Position numbers and translations under genes: made by a program. Below the pieces are notes generated by a model. That model had not been told where the DNA came from. It worked only from the letters and a program-made list of their open reading frames with translations, and searched no databases. DNA of 64,000 nt. It comes from Sweltsa coloradensis. Lineage: Eukaryota; Arthropoda; Insecta; Plecoptera; Chloroperlidae. Numbering within the stretch: the stretch's first letter is position 1; every line of letters begins with the position of its first letter. The stretch is from positions 186,001 through 250,000 of the forward strand of contig JAMZAV010001982.1 in assembly GCA_024449915.1 (NCBI GenBank), written 5' to 3'. This document shows, piece after piece, positions 46,063 to 57,498 of this stretch.

Positions 46063-46963
46063 ATGGCAACATTTGGAGTGATGGAACAATTTGACGCAGA
46101 GGAAGGTAGACCAATGGCATCATGGACACTCTATGAAGAACGCCTTGATTTCTATTTCGAAGCAAATAACATAACCAGTGATAAGAGGAAACGAGCTGTG
46201 CTGTTTACCGTTTGTGGCCCTGCTACTTATGCGACAATACGCTCACTCGTGTCTCCAGCCTTACCAAACACAGTTTCTTACAAGGACATTCTAACCACTG
46301 TGAAACTACATTTCAACCCTACGCCATCTGAAATTTTCCAGCGATTTAAATTCCATAAGAGGAATCAGCGAGCACAGGAGTGTATATCAGCATACATAGC
46401 TGAACTGCGGCACTTGGCAGAGCATTGTAATTTTGGAACCACTTTGGATTCCATGCTGCGAGACCGTCTTGTCTGTGGTGTTCAGGACGAACAGCTGCAA
46501 CGCAAGTTCCTGTCAACCACATCTTTATCTTTTGAGTCCGCCACAGAAGTATGCACTGGCAGCAGAGGCTGCTACGCTCCAAGCGCAAGAATTACGTACC
46601 AGCCAGGCAGGTAATAATTCTACTAGTTTTAATACTACGGTTAATCAAGTTAAACAACGCCAGAAGTCTACAAGTTCTGAACGGAAGCCATGTTTCCGCT
46701 GTGGGGACACACACCCTCCAGAAACTTGCCATTTTATCCAGGCTGTCTGTCGGTTTTGTAAGAGAACTGGACACATTGAACGTGTTTGCTACAGTAAGGC
46801 CAAGTCTTCTAACCAAAATGTCCAGCCAGTCCAGCTAAAGCCTAGTTTTAGAGGCAGGAAGGAAGGAAACAGGACTGTTCACGGTGAGCATACACACTCC
46901 ATTGTGGAAAACACATGCGAAGAAGTAGATCAGATAAGTGAGACTAGAAATGTTTACATTTAA
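46063..46963 (+). pseudogene. gag: Gag with capsid and two zinc knuckles, one frameshift
   Basis: The ATG at 46063 opens a Gag capsid-type frame: MEQFDAEEGRPMASWTLYEE, FTVCGPATYATIRSL, FQRFKFHKRNQRAQECISAY, LRDRLVCGVQDEQLQRKFL. At about 46549 an indel shifts the frame. The sequence then continues in the 46433-46963 frame as KYALAAEAAT..., with knuckles CFRCGDTHPPETC (one residue shorter than CX4H) and CRFCKRTGHIERVC (canonical). Gag packages element RNA. This copy would give a truncated product ending at 46614. Confidence 0.85.
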
Positions 46964-47330
46964 ACACAAGTGTTTCTGAGGGCAGAGACACTACAACAGT
47001 ATCAGTGTTACTTAATGACAAGCCAGTCCAAATGGAGATAGACTCAGGGTCTGCATGCTCTATCATTGGTTTTAGCGCATTTGTTGAATTATTCCAAGAT
47101 ACTGTTGAAATCCGACCCTTTTCGAAGACACTGCGCACGTGGTCCAACACAACAGCTACATGTTAAAGGTATGTGTACTGTACAAGCTAGTTTCAACGGT
47201 CATAAGTGTGACCTACCACTCACTGTTGTTGATGGCAATGGCAGTCCACTTTTGGGTCGTGACTGGTTCCCACACCAGGAATTCAAATCGCTCTTAATGG
47301 AGTTCACCAGACACGAGTTGAAAGTTTAAC
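46964..47330 (+). pseudogene. Aspartic protease remnant
   Basis: MEIDSGSACSIIG at about 47030 is the active site (DSGS variant of DTG), and PLLGRDWF at about 47250 is the C-terminal protease motif. The two halves are in different frames (shift near 47155). Confidence 0.75.
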
Positions 47331-47640
47331 CGAAATACTTAAACAGTACGAGGAAGTATTTTCCGAGGACATTGGTCAGTACAATGGACCTGAGGTACAC
47401 ATTGATGTAGATCCAACGGTTTTTACCTAAGTTCTACAAAGCTCGCCCAGTACCATTTGCATTACGACCAAGCTGGATGAAGCTTTAAATAAACTGGTAC
47501 GTAAGGACATTCTACGACCAGTACGTCATTCACGCTGGGCAACCCCTATTGTTCCGGTTATTAAACAGAATGGTGAGATACGAATTTGTGGTGACTACAA
47601 AGGAGCTACAGGAGTATACCCTTTACAAAACAAAGTGGAG
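47331..47640 (+). pseudogene. RT N-terminal remnant
   Basis: The frame shows LKQYEEVFSEDIGQY, LVRKDILRPVRHSRWATPIV and GEIRICGDYK, the first motifs of Gypsy RT, then stops matching. The YxDD active site and RNase H are absent. The next recognised block is integrase. Confidence 0.75.
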
Positions 47641-48684
47641 GCTATGAAGAAAGCACCTGCACCTACCAACAAGACAGAATTGGCTCCTCCACGTGCATGG
47701 GAGCGTTCGAAAAAACCCTGGTCTCGCCTCCATATTGATTTTGCGGGCCCCTTCCAGGGAAAGACATTCCTTATTGTGGTAGATTCCAATACAAAGTGGT
47801 TGGAGGTCATTCCTGTTAACTCCATGGCTGCAACAACGGTTATTAACAAGCTTGCGAGCCTATTTGCGACTCATGGTTTACCCGACATAATCGTTTCTGA
47901 CAACAAGGCATCGTTCACAGCAAATGAATTCCAACAGTTCTGCTCAGACAACGGAATCAAAAGCATACGAGTCACTCCCGCATCAAATGGTCAGGCCGAA
48001 CGTATGGTGCAGTCGCGCAAGGGAGCCATGAAGACTATTGTAGTGGGTAGCTGGGAAATCAGATTGGCACGATATTTGTTAAACCAACATCTGACTCCAC
48101 ATTCAACAACAGGTGTTAGCCCTGCAGAAGCTTTAATGCACAGGAGACCTCGTTCACAGTTAGACCGTCTACATCCTGATTCACTTGATGTGTCCCGTAC
48201 CCAGCAGGTAGAAACAGAAAACAATTTACAAGCGGAATTGGGGGCAAGAAGTTTTGGAACTGGAGATCTTGTCTACATGAGAAATTACTCCCAAGGACCA
48301 AAATGGATCCCAGCCGTGATAACAGAGCGCACTGGACGGTATCATATGCAGTCGGCACAGAAGATGGTGTATCCAGACGTCATGTGGATCAACTACGAGC
48401 CCGAGTTCAAAACTCTACTTCAGTGGACGTTTCCGCAAACGGCTCTGAAAACTTCACCGACACCCAGTACCCAACTGTGGCATTGCCACCAACAATTGCA
48501 GACACTGTTGATAACAGTGAAACCCCAACTGAAGATATTCCCACATTCCGGCAACTGCCATTACCGACATCACCTACAGCACTTAAGTCTACTGCAACCC
48601 GGCCTCAACGAGAGACACGCCGCTCTGCATATTAAACATATTATTGTTAAAACTATCTTAGTGGGGAGAAATGTTGTGTACTGA
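47635..48684 (+). CDS. Gypsy integrase core, C-terminal part of Pol
   Basis: The 349-codon frame has RLHIDFAGPF (first catalytic Asp, residue 35), DIIVSDNKASF (second Asp, 89) and ASNGQAERMVQ (Glu, 122). The spacing from second Asp to Glu is 32 residues instead of the usual 35, because the typical YHP before the SNG block is missing, so activity is doubtful. PAEALMHRRPRSQLDRLHP and GARSFGTGDLVYMRNY follow, the usual C-terminal integrase region. The N-terminal HHCC finger is missing with the deletion. After about 48400 the natural frame shifts. Confidence 0.85.
   Translation: MEAMKKAPAPTNKTELAPPRAWERSKKPWSRLHIDFAGPFQGKTFLIVVDSNTKWLEVIPVNSMAATTVINKLASLFATHGLPDIIVSDNKASFTANEFQQFCSDNGIKSIRVTPASNGQAERMVQSRKGAMKTIVVGSWEIRLARYLLNQHLTPHSTTGVSPAEALMHRRPRSQLDRLHPDSLDVSRTQQVETENNLQAELGARSFGTGDLVYMRNYSQGPKWIPAVITERTGRYHMQSAQKMVYPDVMWINYEPEFKTLLQWTFPQTALKTSPTPSTQLWHCHQQLQTLLITVKPQLKIFPHSGNCHYRHHLQHLSLLQPGLNERHAALHIKHIIVKTILVGRNVVY
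48661..48671 (+). other. Polypurine tract
   Basis: GTGGGGAGAAA directly before the 3' LTR, a classic plus-strand primer. Confidence 0.85.
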
Positions 48685-48902
48685 GTGTGCAGTGATTGTG
48701 GTGTTCTAAGAGGCAGTGGTTCCAAATGACACCAACAGTCTTGGTGATGGCTTTTTGTCTTATATTGTTGTGAGATGAAGTGAGCTGTTTGAATTGTATA
48801 AAGTGTTGTTTTTCTTCTTATTAAAATGATTAGTAATTAAATATAAAGAAGTGTATTTATATTTGATTATGTTACAAGGTAGACTAACTACCATACGTAA
48901 CA
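48672..48902 (+). repeat. 3' LTR
   Basis: 231 bp, direct repeat of 45741-45970, followed by GGATT (target duplication). Confidence 0.95.
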
Positions 48903-50017
48903 GGATTTTTGGGTTTGCGGAGTGCGCCTGGCTCGGCGGCTCCCTGAGTCACAGCTTGGCTTGGTCACAGCGTAGTTGTACGACTAATCTTTGGTTGTAC
49001 CTTGGTCACAAGCTGCTGGCAAACTTTACAATGAGTGATCAAGCAGTAGCACAAAGAGTCATAAAACGTCGGAAGCTCTACTTAGACCCGGATTCGGGTG
49101 TGACTGAAATTCCAAGAAGAACTCTGTTAGGATAAAGGCTAGGCCATGGGCTAGGCTGAGGCAGAAGTTACGGGATCAAAAAAAGTGCAAGCTGATGCAG
49201 GTTACTGTTGATTATTGTCGAAGCCTAGAGGCCTCCTAGGCTTACGTGTTTTTGAGGCCGGTAAGCAGCTCATAACATACACTCTTTTATGATATTTTGA
49301 ACAATCACTATCAGCCAATCCTATCTGTTATCAACCATAATTTTAACGTGCTTTTCCATTGCATTCAAATTTCAAGGGTCAGTTTTTCCTTTTTCCCTCC
49401 ATTTTGAATCGTTTGAGCAATGTGCGGGAAATCAAGTTAAAACAACCACAACTCCTACAAGTGGGTGGCGAACTACGCTCATATCCAAGGCGGTGCTGGG
49501 AGCACGTGTCTTGGCTACCTAGGCACTTCAGGTTGTCAAACAACTTTCCACATAACATTTTTTAAGACAATGCTTTTTGATGTTGTAATGAAAAGATTTC
49601 TATTTCTATCTAGGCCTACAAGACTTTTGAACCCTGAATGTGTTTGCTGGCATAATCGTAACTTGTTTACTCTTATCATTTACTAATGTTTGCTTTCTAA
49701 CCTGCAATATGGGCGTTGCCTCTGTGCTAGGCCTAGGCCTTAGGCCCTAGCCTACTAGCCTAGGCCCTAAGCCTATGTAGGCCTAGGTGCTAACCCTAGG
49801 CTAGCCTAGTAGAGCTTATTTTACATTATATTATAGGTCTACTACGCCTAGCTCTAACAAAATGACCAGGATTTAATCGTGGGAGTAGGCCTTAGGCCAT
49901 TCTAGGCCTATGCCTAGCAAGGTGCTAGGCCTAGGCCTATACCATCACCAGGATTTTGTGCAGTGTTAAGTAGGCCTAGGCCTGGGCCTCTGTCTAAGGT
50001 TCTTCATATCTTTCCAG
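48903..50017 (+). other. Upstream region of the dipeptidase gene, with AGGCCT-rich tract
   Basis: A moderately GC-rich block (48903-49140) contains a 34-codon frame from ATG 49031 (MSDQAVAQRV...) that I do not recognise. A 5' untranslated exon of the downstream gene probably lies hereabouts, because the first coding exon begins at a splice acceptor. From 49720 to 49985 the sequence is packed with AGGCCTAGGCCT and TAGGCCTA words. Confidence 0.4.
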
Positions 50018-50144
50018 GGAATCTTTCGAGTGGAGCGAGCATCATGCGTCAAGTTAGGCAGTTGCTGCTCTTGTCCAGTTCCAAGGTTCATGGCACAGAA
50101 TATTTACAATTTGCTGCACAAGATATCGATTGTTTCCTGAAAAA
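50018..50144 (+). CDS. pepE: Alpha-aspartyl dipeptidase (peptidase E), exon with start codon
   Basis: Peptidase E enzymes (MEROPS family S51) cleave dipeptides with N-terminal Asp. The exon starts after ATATCTTTCCAG and has 26 nt of 5' untranslated sequence, so an upstream non-coding exon is implied. ATG at 50044 opens MRQVRQLLLLSSSKVHGTEY, the typical N-terminus of the family (RxLLLSSS...HG-YL). It ends 33 codons plus 2 nt later at AAAAA|GTATGT, a good donor. The next exon continues in phase. The 4.9-kb intron is full of repeats. Confidence 0.85.
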
Positions 50145-50228
50145 GTATGTAGCCCATGCTTTAGTCCTTTCCTTTACCTAGTCCTTTACTTTACCTACCT
50201 TGAGGCCTAGGCCTACTAGGCAGTGCAA

Positions 50229-51582
50229 TATAGGCACCGAGATTAGCCACTGAGCGCGCCACTGAAAATACACAAAGAGCTCTGGGTGCTCCTTTTGGCA
50301 TTAATTGTGTGAAAGATTTGACAATCACCCATCCTTTCCCATGTTATTTGTACATTGTTAAATTGCCGTTAACAATCGTACTAGTTGCTATGGATGGATA
50401 TTGAAAATCATGTATAAATATCAATAAATTCGTTCTGTATCATCGGCTGTAGGCCTACTAATCTAGTAGCCAAAACAAGACATTACATCACATTTTACAC
50501 TTTTATTAGGCCCCGATTCTAAAACTTGAGCCAGATTTGATTTGTACGTTTGAGTTGGTAATGGATCTAGTTGTGGATGTTCAAGGTCGTAAGAAATGCG
50601 ATTATTTTGTTTGATTAGAGAAAATCCCACGAGATTGGCTCTAGCCTAGACGTAAACACAACCAGATTATTAACTTTCTCAAACTAATAACAATAGTATG
50701 CTCAAACAAAACCTACCTATAGTAAGAGCCTACCTATAAGAATCCCGAGCGTTTATGTTTTTCGTAAAATTATACCATTTAAAAACCATTTCTTTCCGAT
50801 TGAAAATATTACACACGTCAATTTGCATTCTGTCATTTCGTTGATGTGACATTCAAATGTTCACAATTCACAAGAACAAAGAACTTAAAAGCTTTGCATT
50901 GCAAAGCGCTTCTGGAATTTATATTTCCGTTTCTGTATGATTCACATGGCCGTGCAGTCGGCGAAATGTGAACAATAAATCGCAGTCAAGTGTCCCTCTA
51001 CGAAATGACAGAATGCAAATAGACATGTGTAAAAATTTTCAATCGGGAAGAAATGGATTTTAAATGGTATAATTTTACGAAAAATGTAAACGCACGGGAT
51101 TCTTAGAGGTAGGCTCTTACTATAGGTAGGTTTTACTTGAGCATACTATTGTTATAAATTTGAGAAAGTTAATAATCTGGTTGTGTTTACGTCTAGGCTA
51201 GGGCCTATCTAACGTGGCATTTTCTCTAATCAAACAAAAAATCGCATTTCTTACGACCTTGACCTTCCACAACTGGATCCATTACCAACCAAAACCTACG
51301 AATCAAATCTAGCTAAGTTTTAGAATCGGGGCCTAGTAAAAGTGTAAAATGTGACGTAATGTCCTGTTTTTGCTACTAGATTAGTACAGCCGACGATACA
51401 GAACAAATTTATTGATGTTTATATACGATTTTCAATATCCATAGCAACTAGTACGATTGTTAACGGCAATTTAACAATGTACAAATAACATGGAAAAGGA
51501 TGGGTGATTGCCAAATCATACCACAATTAATGCCAGATTTGACCACTCATGGCGCTAGTTGTATGAACACACGGTGCCTATA
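50229..51582. repeat. 1.35-kb foldback element in dipeptidase intron 1
   Basis: The left arm 50229-50841 (starting TATAGGCACCG) and right arm 51000-51582 (ending CGGTGCCTATA) are diverged inverted copies over about 600 bp. Matching blocks include GATTCTAAAACTTGAGCCAG against its complement near 51310, and TTGCATTCTGTCATTTCG against CGAAATGACAGAATGCAAAT. The loop is about 158 bp. TA on each side may be the target duplication. No ORF. Confidence 0.8.
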
Positions 51583-51673
51583 GGCCTAGTCACAGCGGTA
51601 CTTCTTTAGTTCAGGCGCCCCAACTTGTTTTTCATGCTTATTCATGCTTTTTTATAATCATATAAAACTATTA

Positions 51674-51768
51674 CTAGGAAAACGCGTTTGTTCGTAAAAA
51701 AGTTCGTAAAAAAAGCCGGATTTTTTTCTCCAGTTTAGTGAAATGGAATCTTCGCTACGCTCATCCAA
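51674..51768. mobile_element. Deletion derivative of a CTAGG-family element
   Basis: CTAGGAAAACGCG, then CCGGATTTTTTTCTCCAG, GTGAAATGGAATCTTCGC and TACGCTCATCCAA. This is an A-type head fused directly to a GAAGCG-type tail. TA precedes it. Confidence 0.65.
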
Positions 51769-51842
51769 TTATAGGCCTAGCCTACCTACAAAAACTTTAA
51801 CGTTGCTATAAACTGGTGTACAAACCACGCCACGGCTCGTGT

Positions 51843-52235
51843 GACTCGTTGGTATTGGTTGTTAGCGTATCTGCTTCCAATGCAGAAGGTCCAGGGTTCG
51901 ATTCCCGTCAAAGTCAGATGTTTGTAGTTTGTGTTTGTAGTGATTTGGACTTAAGTCCATCAGTTTGTGTCTTAGGAGTTTGTAAACGGTGACTTTGGAG
52001 CCGTCCTAGCAATGAAGCACATAATAAATTCAGAGTTGTTCTGAATCGGCCTTGTTGATTCTGGCGTTGATCCGCGGGGGTTCGCACTGTCCATACCACT
52101 GATTGCTTTATTAAAAATATCGATCTTTGGTTGGTTATCGCTTGTCTTTTGCGTCGGGGCCTCCAGGGTTGGCTTAGTCGCTTTGGTTTACTGTCCCCCA
52201 CTGAAAACTGAGTGGGTAGACTCTAAATACAATTT
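51843..52235 (+). mobile_element. tRNA-derived SINE (tRNA-like head 51843-51915)
   Basis: The head reads as a tRNA: A-box-like TTGGTATTGGTTGTTAGCG, a perfect 5-bp anticodon stem (TCTGC/GCAGA) around loop TTCCAAT, and B-box GGTTCGATTCC. The overall text resembles tRNA-Gly(TCC), although the loop as drawn would present CCA. Only 4 of 7 acceptor pairs hold (GACT/AGTC), so it is not a functional tRNA. A tRNA-unrelated body follows (GACTTTGGAGCCGTCCTAGC). The right end is uncertain. The 95-codon - strand frame over it is a shadow. Confidence 0.6.
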
Positions 52236-52293
52236 ATTTAGGCCTATTATTATTTATTTTATAGCGCTCCCTCCCCCCTAACCTAGGCTTTTC

Positions 52294-52928
52294 CAGGCAC
52301 GTAGGAACTCCTTTTCGAGTGGGGGGGAACAACAAATCTGCTGCCAAGCACGGGGGGGGCCAACAACAGCGCCGCAGGCGAAAATTTTGAAAATTAGGTT
52401 TTTAGAGTGTGTTTGGTGCGTTCTAGAAAATAATCGTGGGCTGAATGCAATACCAAATTAATGTATTTTTTGTACAGTATAAAAACTATAAAAATAAAAA
52501 TAAAGTTGAAATAGTTAAGAGATAGACCATGCATGGCTTTTGAGCCAGTTCAAAAGAGCTGAAGGTCTTTTCTTCATTGTTCTGAGGTTCTCCTTCCTTC
52601 CACAGTCAGTGTCTTGTCATAACTTAAACTAACCAGCCACAAACAAGTCTTCGTTAAACACACCCCAGTACCCCAGTATACGAACTGCAATACCGTGTCA
52701 CAAGCACAACATCCCGACGCTACCTATGCCAATTAATGTACTTTTTACTCATTTACAAAAACAAAAGAATCACAGTGGGAAATTAAAAATTGAAAATTCG
52801 TTATTCAGAATTTGTTTCCGTGCGTATTTACGGCGAGACTGAATTTCTAAGATTCTGAAGTGGGGGGGTCACGGTAAAAAGTGGGGGGGGGAAACTCCCC
52901 CCATTCCCCCCCCCTTCCTACGCGCCTG
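52294..52928 (+). mobile_element. hAT-type MITE, copy 1 (8-bp target duplication GGCTTTTC)
   Basis: The termini CAGGCACGTAGGA and CCTACGCGCCTG are inverted repeats. GGCTTTTC occurs immediately outside both ends (52286-52293, 52929-52936), a perfect 8-bp duplication as hAT transposases make. It is 635 bp with no ORF, has GGGGGGG runs near both ends, and lies inside dipeptidase intron 1. It is nearly identical, in reverse, to 58756-59398. Confidence 0.9.
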
Positions 52929-52936
52929 GGCTTTTC

Positions 52937-55087
52937 CCAGCAAAAATTGTTTTGGGGCCCCTGAACCGAAGAAGTGCTGGCACAGTTAGTTAGTTACCGT
53001 AGTTAGCCTTAATGAGGTTTAAGGTCACACAACAAACACCCAATTAGTGCCCAATGGTTATTATATTTTCAAATGACATTTTTTTCATTTCTTTTTCATT
53101 TCTTTATTGCGTACAATTGAATCATGCTAGATGGTATAGTACATATGTCACAGTATAGGCCTACACCATTTGGTAATATATTTTCTATTCTAGGCCCAAG
53201 TTAGATTAAAATAGAATATTATAATGAAGTGCCTCATTGGCTTGTCAGTACGGTATATAATTATTTTTGTGAAGTATTTTCACAAGCAAAAACAAATGGA
53301 AAAAAATGTACATATTCCATTTGCTGTAATGGTTAATTCACATTAACAGATCTTATTTACAGAAGGAAGTAGGTGTAATATTTAGAATGAACAGTTAAAA
53401 ACAATTAAAACAAGACAGAAATCACATTGGTTATGGACTAGTATTCATCACATTTGACAGGTGCTTAAGGGGAGACGCTGGGGGAACTAGCGGGAGGGAA
53501 TGCCTGTGCTGGTCAGAACCAGACACAGGCAAGGAAGCTGGGGGCCTGTGACAAAATCAGGCCGGGAGCAGGCAAGGGGAGGGCAGAGGTTGAGGGTTCC
53601 CCACATAATGGTTGTCTTTGTACCGGTAGTTGTAATGGATCATATTTTCATTGTCATTGTCGTCGTCGGGGAGGTAGGCCTAGCAAGTCAAAGTGAAGGG
53701 GTGAGTTCCCTGACATCCCCGCTTTGTATGATGATCATTAGAGGTCTCTGGGCTTATTCTACTCCCCGGGTTATCGGTAGCTGGACCCACCACGACGCAG
53801 ACGGGGTAACAACAAAATGCAAAACAGTTACGTTGGTGCGGTGTGTGTGCCCGCCCCTATCTATGCTTCAATCTCTTCTTTGCAAAGGGGCAGACAAATT
53901 CTTCTATGGTGTCACTTTGCTCAAAACCCAGAACTACAGCTTGAGAATCTACTAATAGCTGGCCTATACACCACCCTTGCTGAGATTGGAAACCTCAGGC
54001 CTTGCAGCCATTATTATGATGATTGCATCATCATGCAGGCCTAAAGGGGATTAGCCGATTAGAGGATTACCATAGGCCTAATTAATATTGTAGGTTGCAG
54101 TGAATGATAGGGCATGTACAACTTTTAAAATCCCACTGCTGGTACCCTAGAGCTGAACATAGCTTACTCACATCTTTCCAAACTAAAAAAATAAAAATAT
54201 TTTGACTAGGCCATATTCTTTAACAATCCTACAACCAGGGGTCAAAATTAACGCTCGCCCGAGGCTAGTGATGGACGTTTAACAAATCATAATATTTCGT
54301 GCCCATAACCTTACGAGTTTCCAGTGCCGCGCTACATCGAAAATCGTTCCAATTATGTAGGCCTACATAAAATAAAAATCTCATAATTTAGGCTACGGTA
54401 ATATTATTATTATTATTATGGTGACATATTTTTCCCAGTCACTCCCTATAGTCCCCCACATGCACACGTCACACGTCAAACCCAGTGAATATTGGGACTT
54501 GTTGAAACATTCACGTAGGCCTATGCTCGTTTTACATCAATATTTAACCTATTTGATTGCGGACTAGTAAAAATGCTTTCGGGCTAGATGACTATTCTTG
54601 TGACTATTGTTAAAAAAAGTTAATGTCGACCCCTGACTGCAACTGTCCTCAAAATTAAAATTATATGAAAATATACCCAATTTACCCTTATCTTCTTCTC
54701 TTCTTCTCTTATGCCCACATTGACATATCTATGTCATCATGTGTCTTGACAACCAGTAAAGATAGGACTCCTGTTCCCTCCTGTCCATACCCCCTGGCAT
54801 TTCCCCATAGTGTCCTTTCAATGTAGCGCATCAAATAGATGTTGTCTGTCCTGTGTTCCATTACCACAGAGTTTACACATGCTGCTCTCCATCACACCTA
54901 TTCTATACACACCCTTATATAACTAGGTACGTATACCAGCCTACACAACTGGGTCTACATTTTTAAAGAAAACTGAAAATGTTCAACAACCATCAGGGGT
55001 ACGGTAGGCCTATGTGTCAAGTTTGAAGTGACTGGGTAGGTACCGGTAGACCTGCCTACTAGTATTATATACACCCTGCGTTTTCAG
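52937..55087. other. Rest of dipeptidase intron 1
   Basis: Contains a diverged relative of the 32.6-kb foldback arm (53470-53700, GCTGGTCAGAACCAGACAC, GTCGTCGTCGGGGAGG). A 151-codon frame at 53500-53955 crosses this repeat and has no protein features. TAGGCCTA words are frequent. Confidence 0.45.
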
Positions 55088-55242
55088 GAACAACGTGAGC
55101 CGCATCTTGTTCATTCCGTATGCTCTATGCGACTACGACGGGTACACAGCTAAGATCCACACAGCCTTCAAAGAGCTTGGTTATGAAGTGGAGGGAATTC
55201 ACAAGGCTCTGGATCCGGTGGCAGCCGTCAACAAGGCTCAGG
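55088..55242 (+). CDS. pepE: Alpha-aspartyl dipeptidase, second coding exon
   Basis: Acceptor CTGCGTTTTCAG, donor CAGG|GTAGGT. Reading in phase from exon 1 it encodes NNVSRILFIPYALCDYDGY, then YTAKIHTAFKELGYEVEGIH and ALDPVAAVNKAQ. This is the family's second beta-alpha unit, with the conserved FIPYAL..DYD block that is diagnostic of peptidase E. 155 nt, ending in phase 1. No stop or indel, so it looks selected. Confidence 0.92.
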
Positions 55243-56919
55243 GTAGGTTCAACTGCTAACTAGTGTGAAATTGGTTGTAAAAATTCTTAGATTGACGAAT
55301 GTTCGAGTGATGTTAAGGCTAGCTCTTGTGCAAAAAGCTTTACTATCGTAAGCCTGTCTACTGCAGCCTACTCCCTACTATGTACTATTTTTCACACTAG
55401 TTAAAGTATATTTAAATTAGGGGGGGGGGGGGCTATGGACATACAGCCTATCTCCTATCATTCAATGATTGATCACTTGAAATTTTGACAACAAGTGCCA
55501 TTGGCACATAATATATAAAAATTTGTTGATTTAATTTAATTTTACTACAATTAGGCCTCTGCTAATTTGTTAGGGTAGGTAGGTGGTTAGGGGTAATGAG
55601 GAACATTTCTTGCAAGTTTTGACTTCATTACCTAATTAATATATTTGGTTGTATGAATCACATCCCAATAAAAATTTTTGCACAATATTCTATGAACTAA
55701 TAGCTAATAATTTATGGTTAACTTAAATCAAACTGATATCTTGATTCACTATTGTTTTTTATTATGTTTAAAGTCCGCGTTGTTCCTCTTTACCCCAGGA
55801 AAATGGGGTAAAAGGGCTGATGCTGAAGTCATACCGTGTAGGCTACAGCAAAAATATTTGTGGAATAGAAATAGGGAATAAACGTATACTTGCCTTTATA
55901 ACAGTCTAAAAAAATGGTTGAAATCGAGCAAATATTGCCAAAGTTATAGGCGGATCAAACATTGGAAAATCTTACTACTCGGAAATATCATCCAATTTTG
56001 GATTGCCAACATTGAAAAGCAAATGCTGTGTGCTGTTTTAAAAGTATAACATGTTTTTTGTTTTGTTTTCAAATATGAAATTTGAATAATGACATTTTTT
56101 TTTAAAATTGCAAATCAAAATGACCCATAAATAGCACAAAAAGTATTTTTTCTCACTTGGGGGAGAAAAAAATAAAAATTCTTGTTCTTCTTTAAAAATC
56201 ATGGCAAAGAAGTTGCAACAAAATGCTACCAACTACAGAACACATAAATACCCTAACAATGCAATCACCTATTATGTTCCCCATAACCTCAAATGTTCCT
56301 TTTTACCTCAGAAAACATTGATGCTGGGGTAAAGGGGAACAAGGCTGAGTTCAAGGGGATGCTTAACATGTAAAAAAATAACAAAATCACCATTATGTGG
56401 TACCTACTTTAAGGGAGTTTTTGAAACCACACTTTGTGGATTTCAAACAGTACACTAAAGAAAAAAATACACGAGTGATTAAAAGTGTTAAATATGAAGC
56501 AAACTTTTTTGTTAGGTTGGTAGGCCTACAAAAACGAGATTTACATGTGCCACGATTTAAAAAAAATGTTTATTTTGTATTTGCCCTGTAATGAACCTAA
56601 ATCAACTTACGGTACTTAGTAACATAACATATTTATTTTTCCTGATTCAAATGAGAGAATTACAGCCCTTGTTCCCCTTTACCTATTTTTCCTCATTACC
56701 CCTTACCTCCCCTAAGTAATTTTGTTTTGAAATTAAGTTTAAGATGTTTGCCTTTTACTTTTAATAATGTGAGGCAAGAGGGGTTTGTTATGCCAACAAT
56801 GCATTTTGATGTTTCACTTCTTACACTCGCTTTCAATGACCCAAATCCTCCATTCTTCATCGGCATTCATACTTTTTTTTTTTTAGTTAAATACTGACAG
56901 TATTCGTTAGTATTAGATA

Positions 56920-57393
56920 GACCACGTTTACATTACTAACATATTACATGGGCAGGTCTAATTACGCGGGTAATTTCTGTGTGTGAACGCTTGAAAGTTA
57001 CTACGCTGGTAGAAAATCTTACAAGGGTAATTTAGGCAGGTTACTCGCGCAACCCTGTAAACAAGAGTAGTGGATATGCACGAAGTTGGATACCCCGGTA
57101 ATTGACATAACCTAACTTTTCCAAATACATCTCGTCCTAGCGGATAATTGAGATAGGGAATTTCACAAACAAAGAGTCGCATACTCTTATTCAAATAGAC
57201 GGACAGATGGAGTTTTAAGGTTATGTTATTGAGTACGAGCAGCCTTCTAAATAATAAATATAGTTTCCGAGAACGTTATGTTTAGGTGGCTAATGAACTA
57301 CTCGATACGTTCGTAATTCAAAGTAGGTGTGAACGATAGTGGTTACCCAGGTAATATTTACCCACGTAGTAACTACAGTAATGTAAACGTGGT
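56920..57393. mobile_element. Short TIR element (MITE)
   Basis: The ends CCACGTTTACATTACT (about 56922) and AGTAATGTAAACGTGG (about 57390) are exact inverted repeats. Weaker inverted matches continue inward (GTGTGAACGCT / GGTGTGAACGAT type). No ORF. The target duplication is not clear. Confidence 0.65.
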
Positions 57394-57498
57394 ATTAGTG
57401 TAGGCTAATATTGTGTGCCTAATTAAATAGTAGCTATCTACATTTATTTATTTATCTACGGCAAATTAAGCCCGTCAAACAAAAATTTGAAGAAAGGA

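Larger units (their letters stand above)
45741..48902 (+). mobile_element. Young Ty3/Gypsy element with deleted RT/RNase H (3.16 kb)
   Basis: LTRs at 45741-45970 and 48672-48902 are almost identical (one small difference, ATC against CTTC). Outside the LTRs GGATC and GGATT form a 5-bp duplication with one mismatch. A primer site (TGGCGACGAGGA) follows the first LTR and a clean polypurine tract (GTGGGGAGAAA) precedes the second. Gag, zinc knuckles, protease and integrase are present, but from about 47620 the frame jumps from the first RT motifs to the integrase, so most of RT and all of RNase H are missing. It is a recently inserted but non-autonomous copy. Confidence 0.92.

Noticed and set aside
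51843..51915. Functional tRNA gene
   Set aside because: Only 4 of 7 acceptor pairs form and the anticodon loop does not agree with the tRNA-Gly-like body. It is better read as a SINE head.
51914..52201. 95-codon - strand frame
   Set aside because: It is the antisense of the tRNA-derived SINE body; no protein features.
53500..53955. 151-codon + strand frame in dipeptidase intron 1
   Set aside because: It crosses a foldback-related repeat and its Val/Ile run comes from GTTGTA/GTCGTC triplets.
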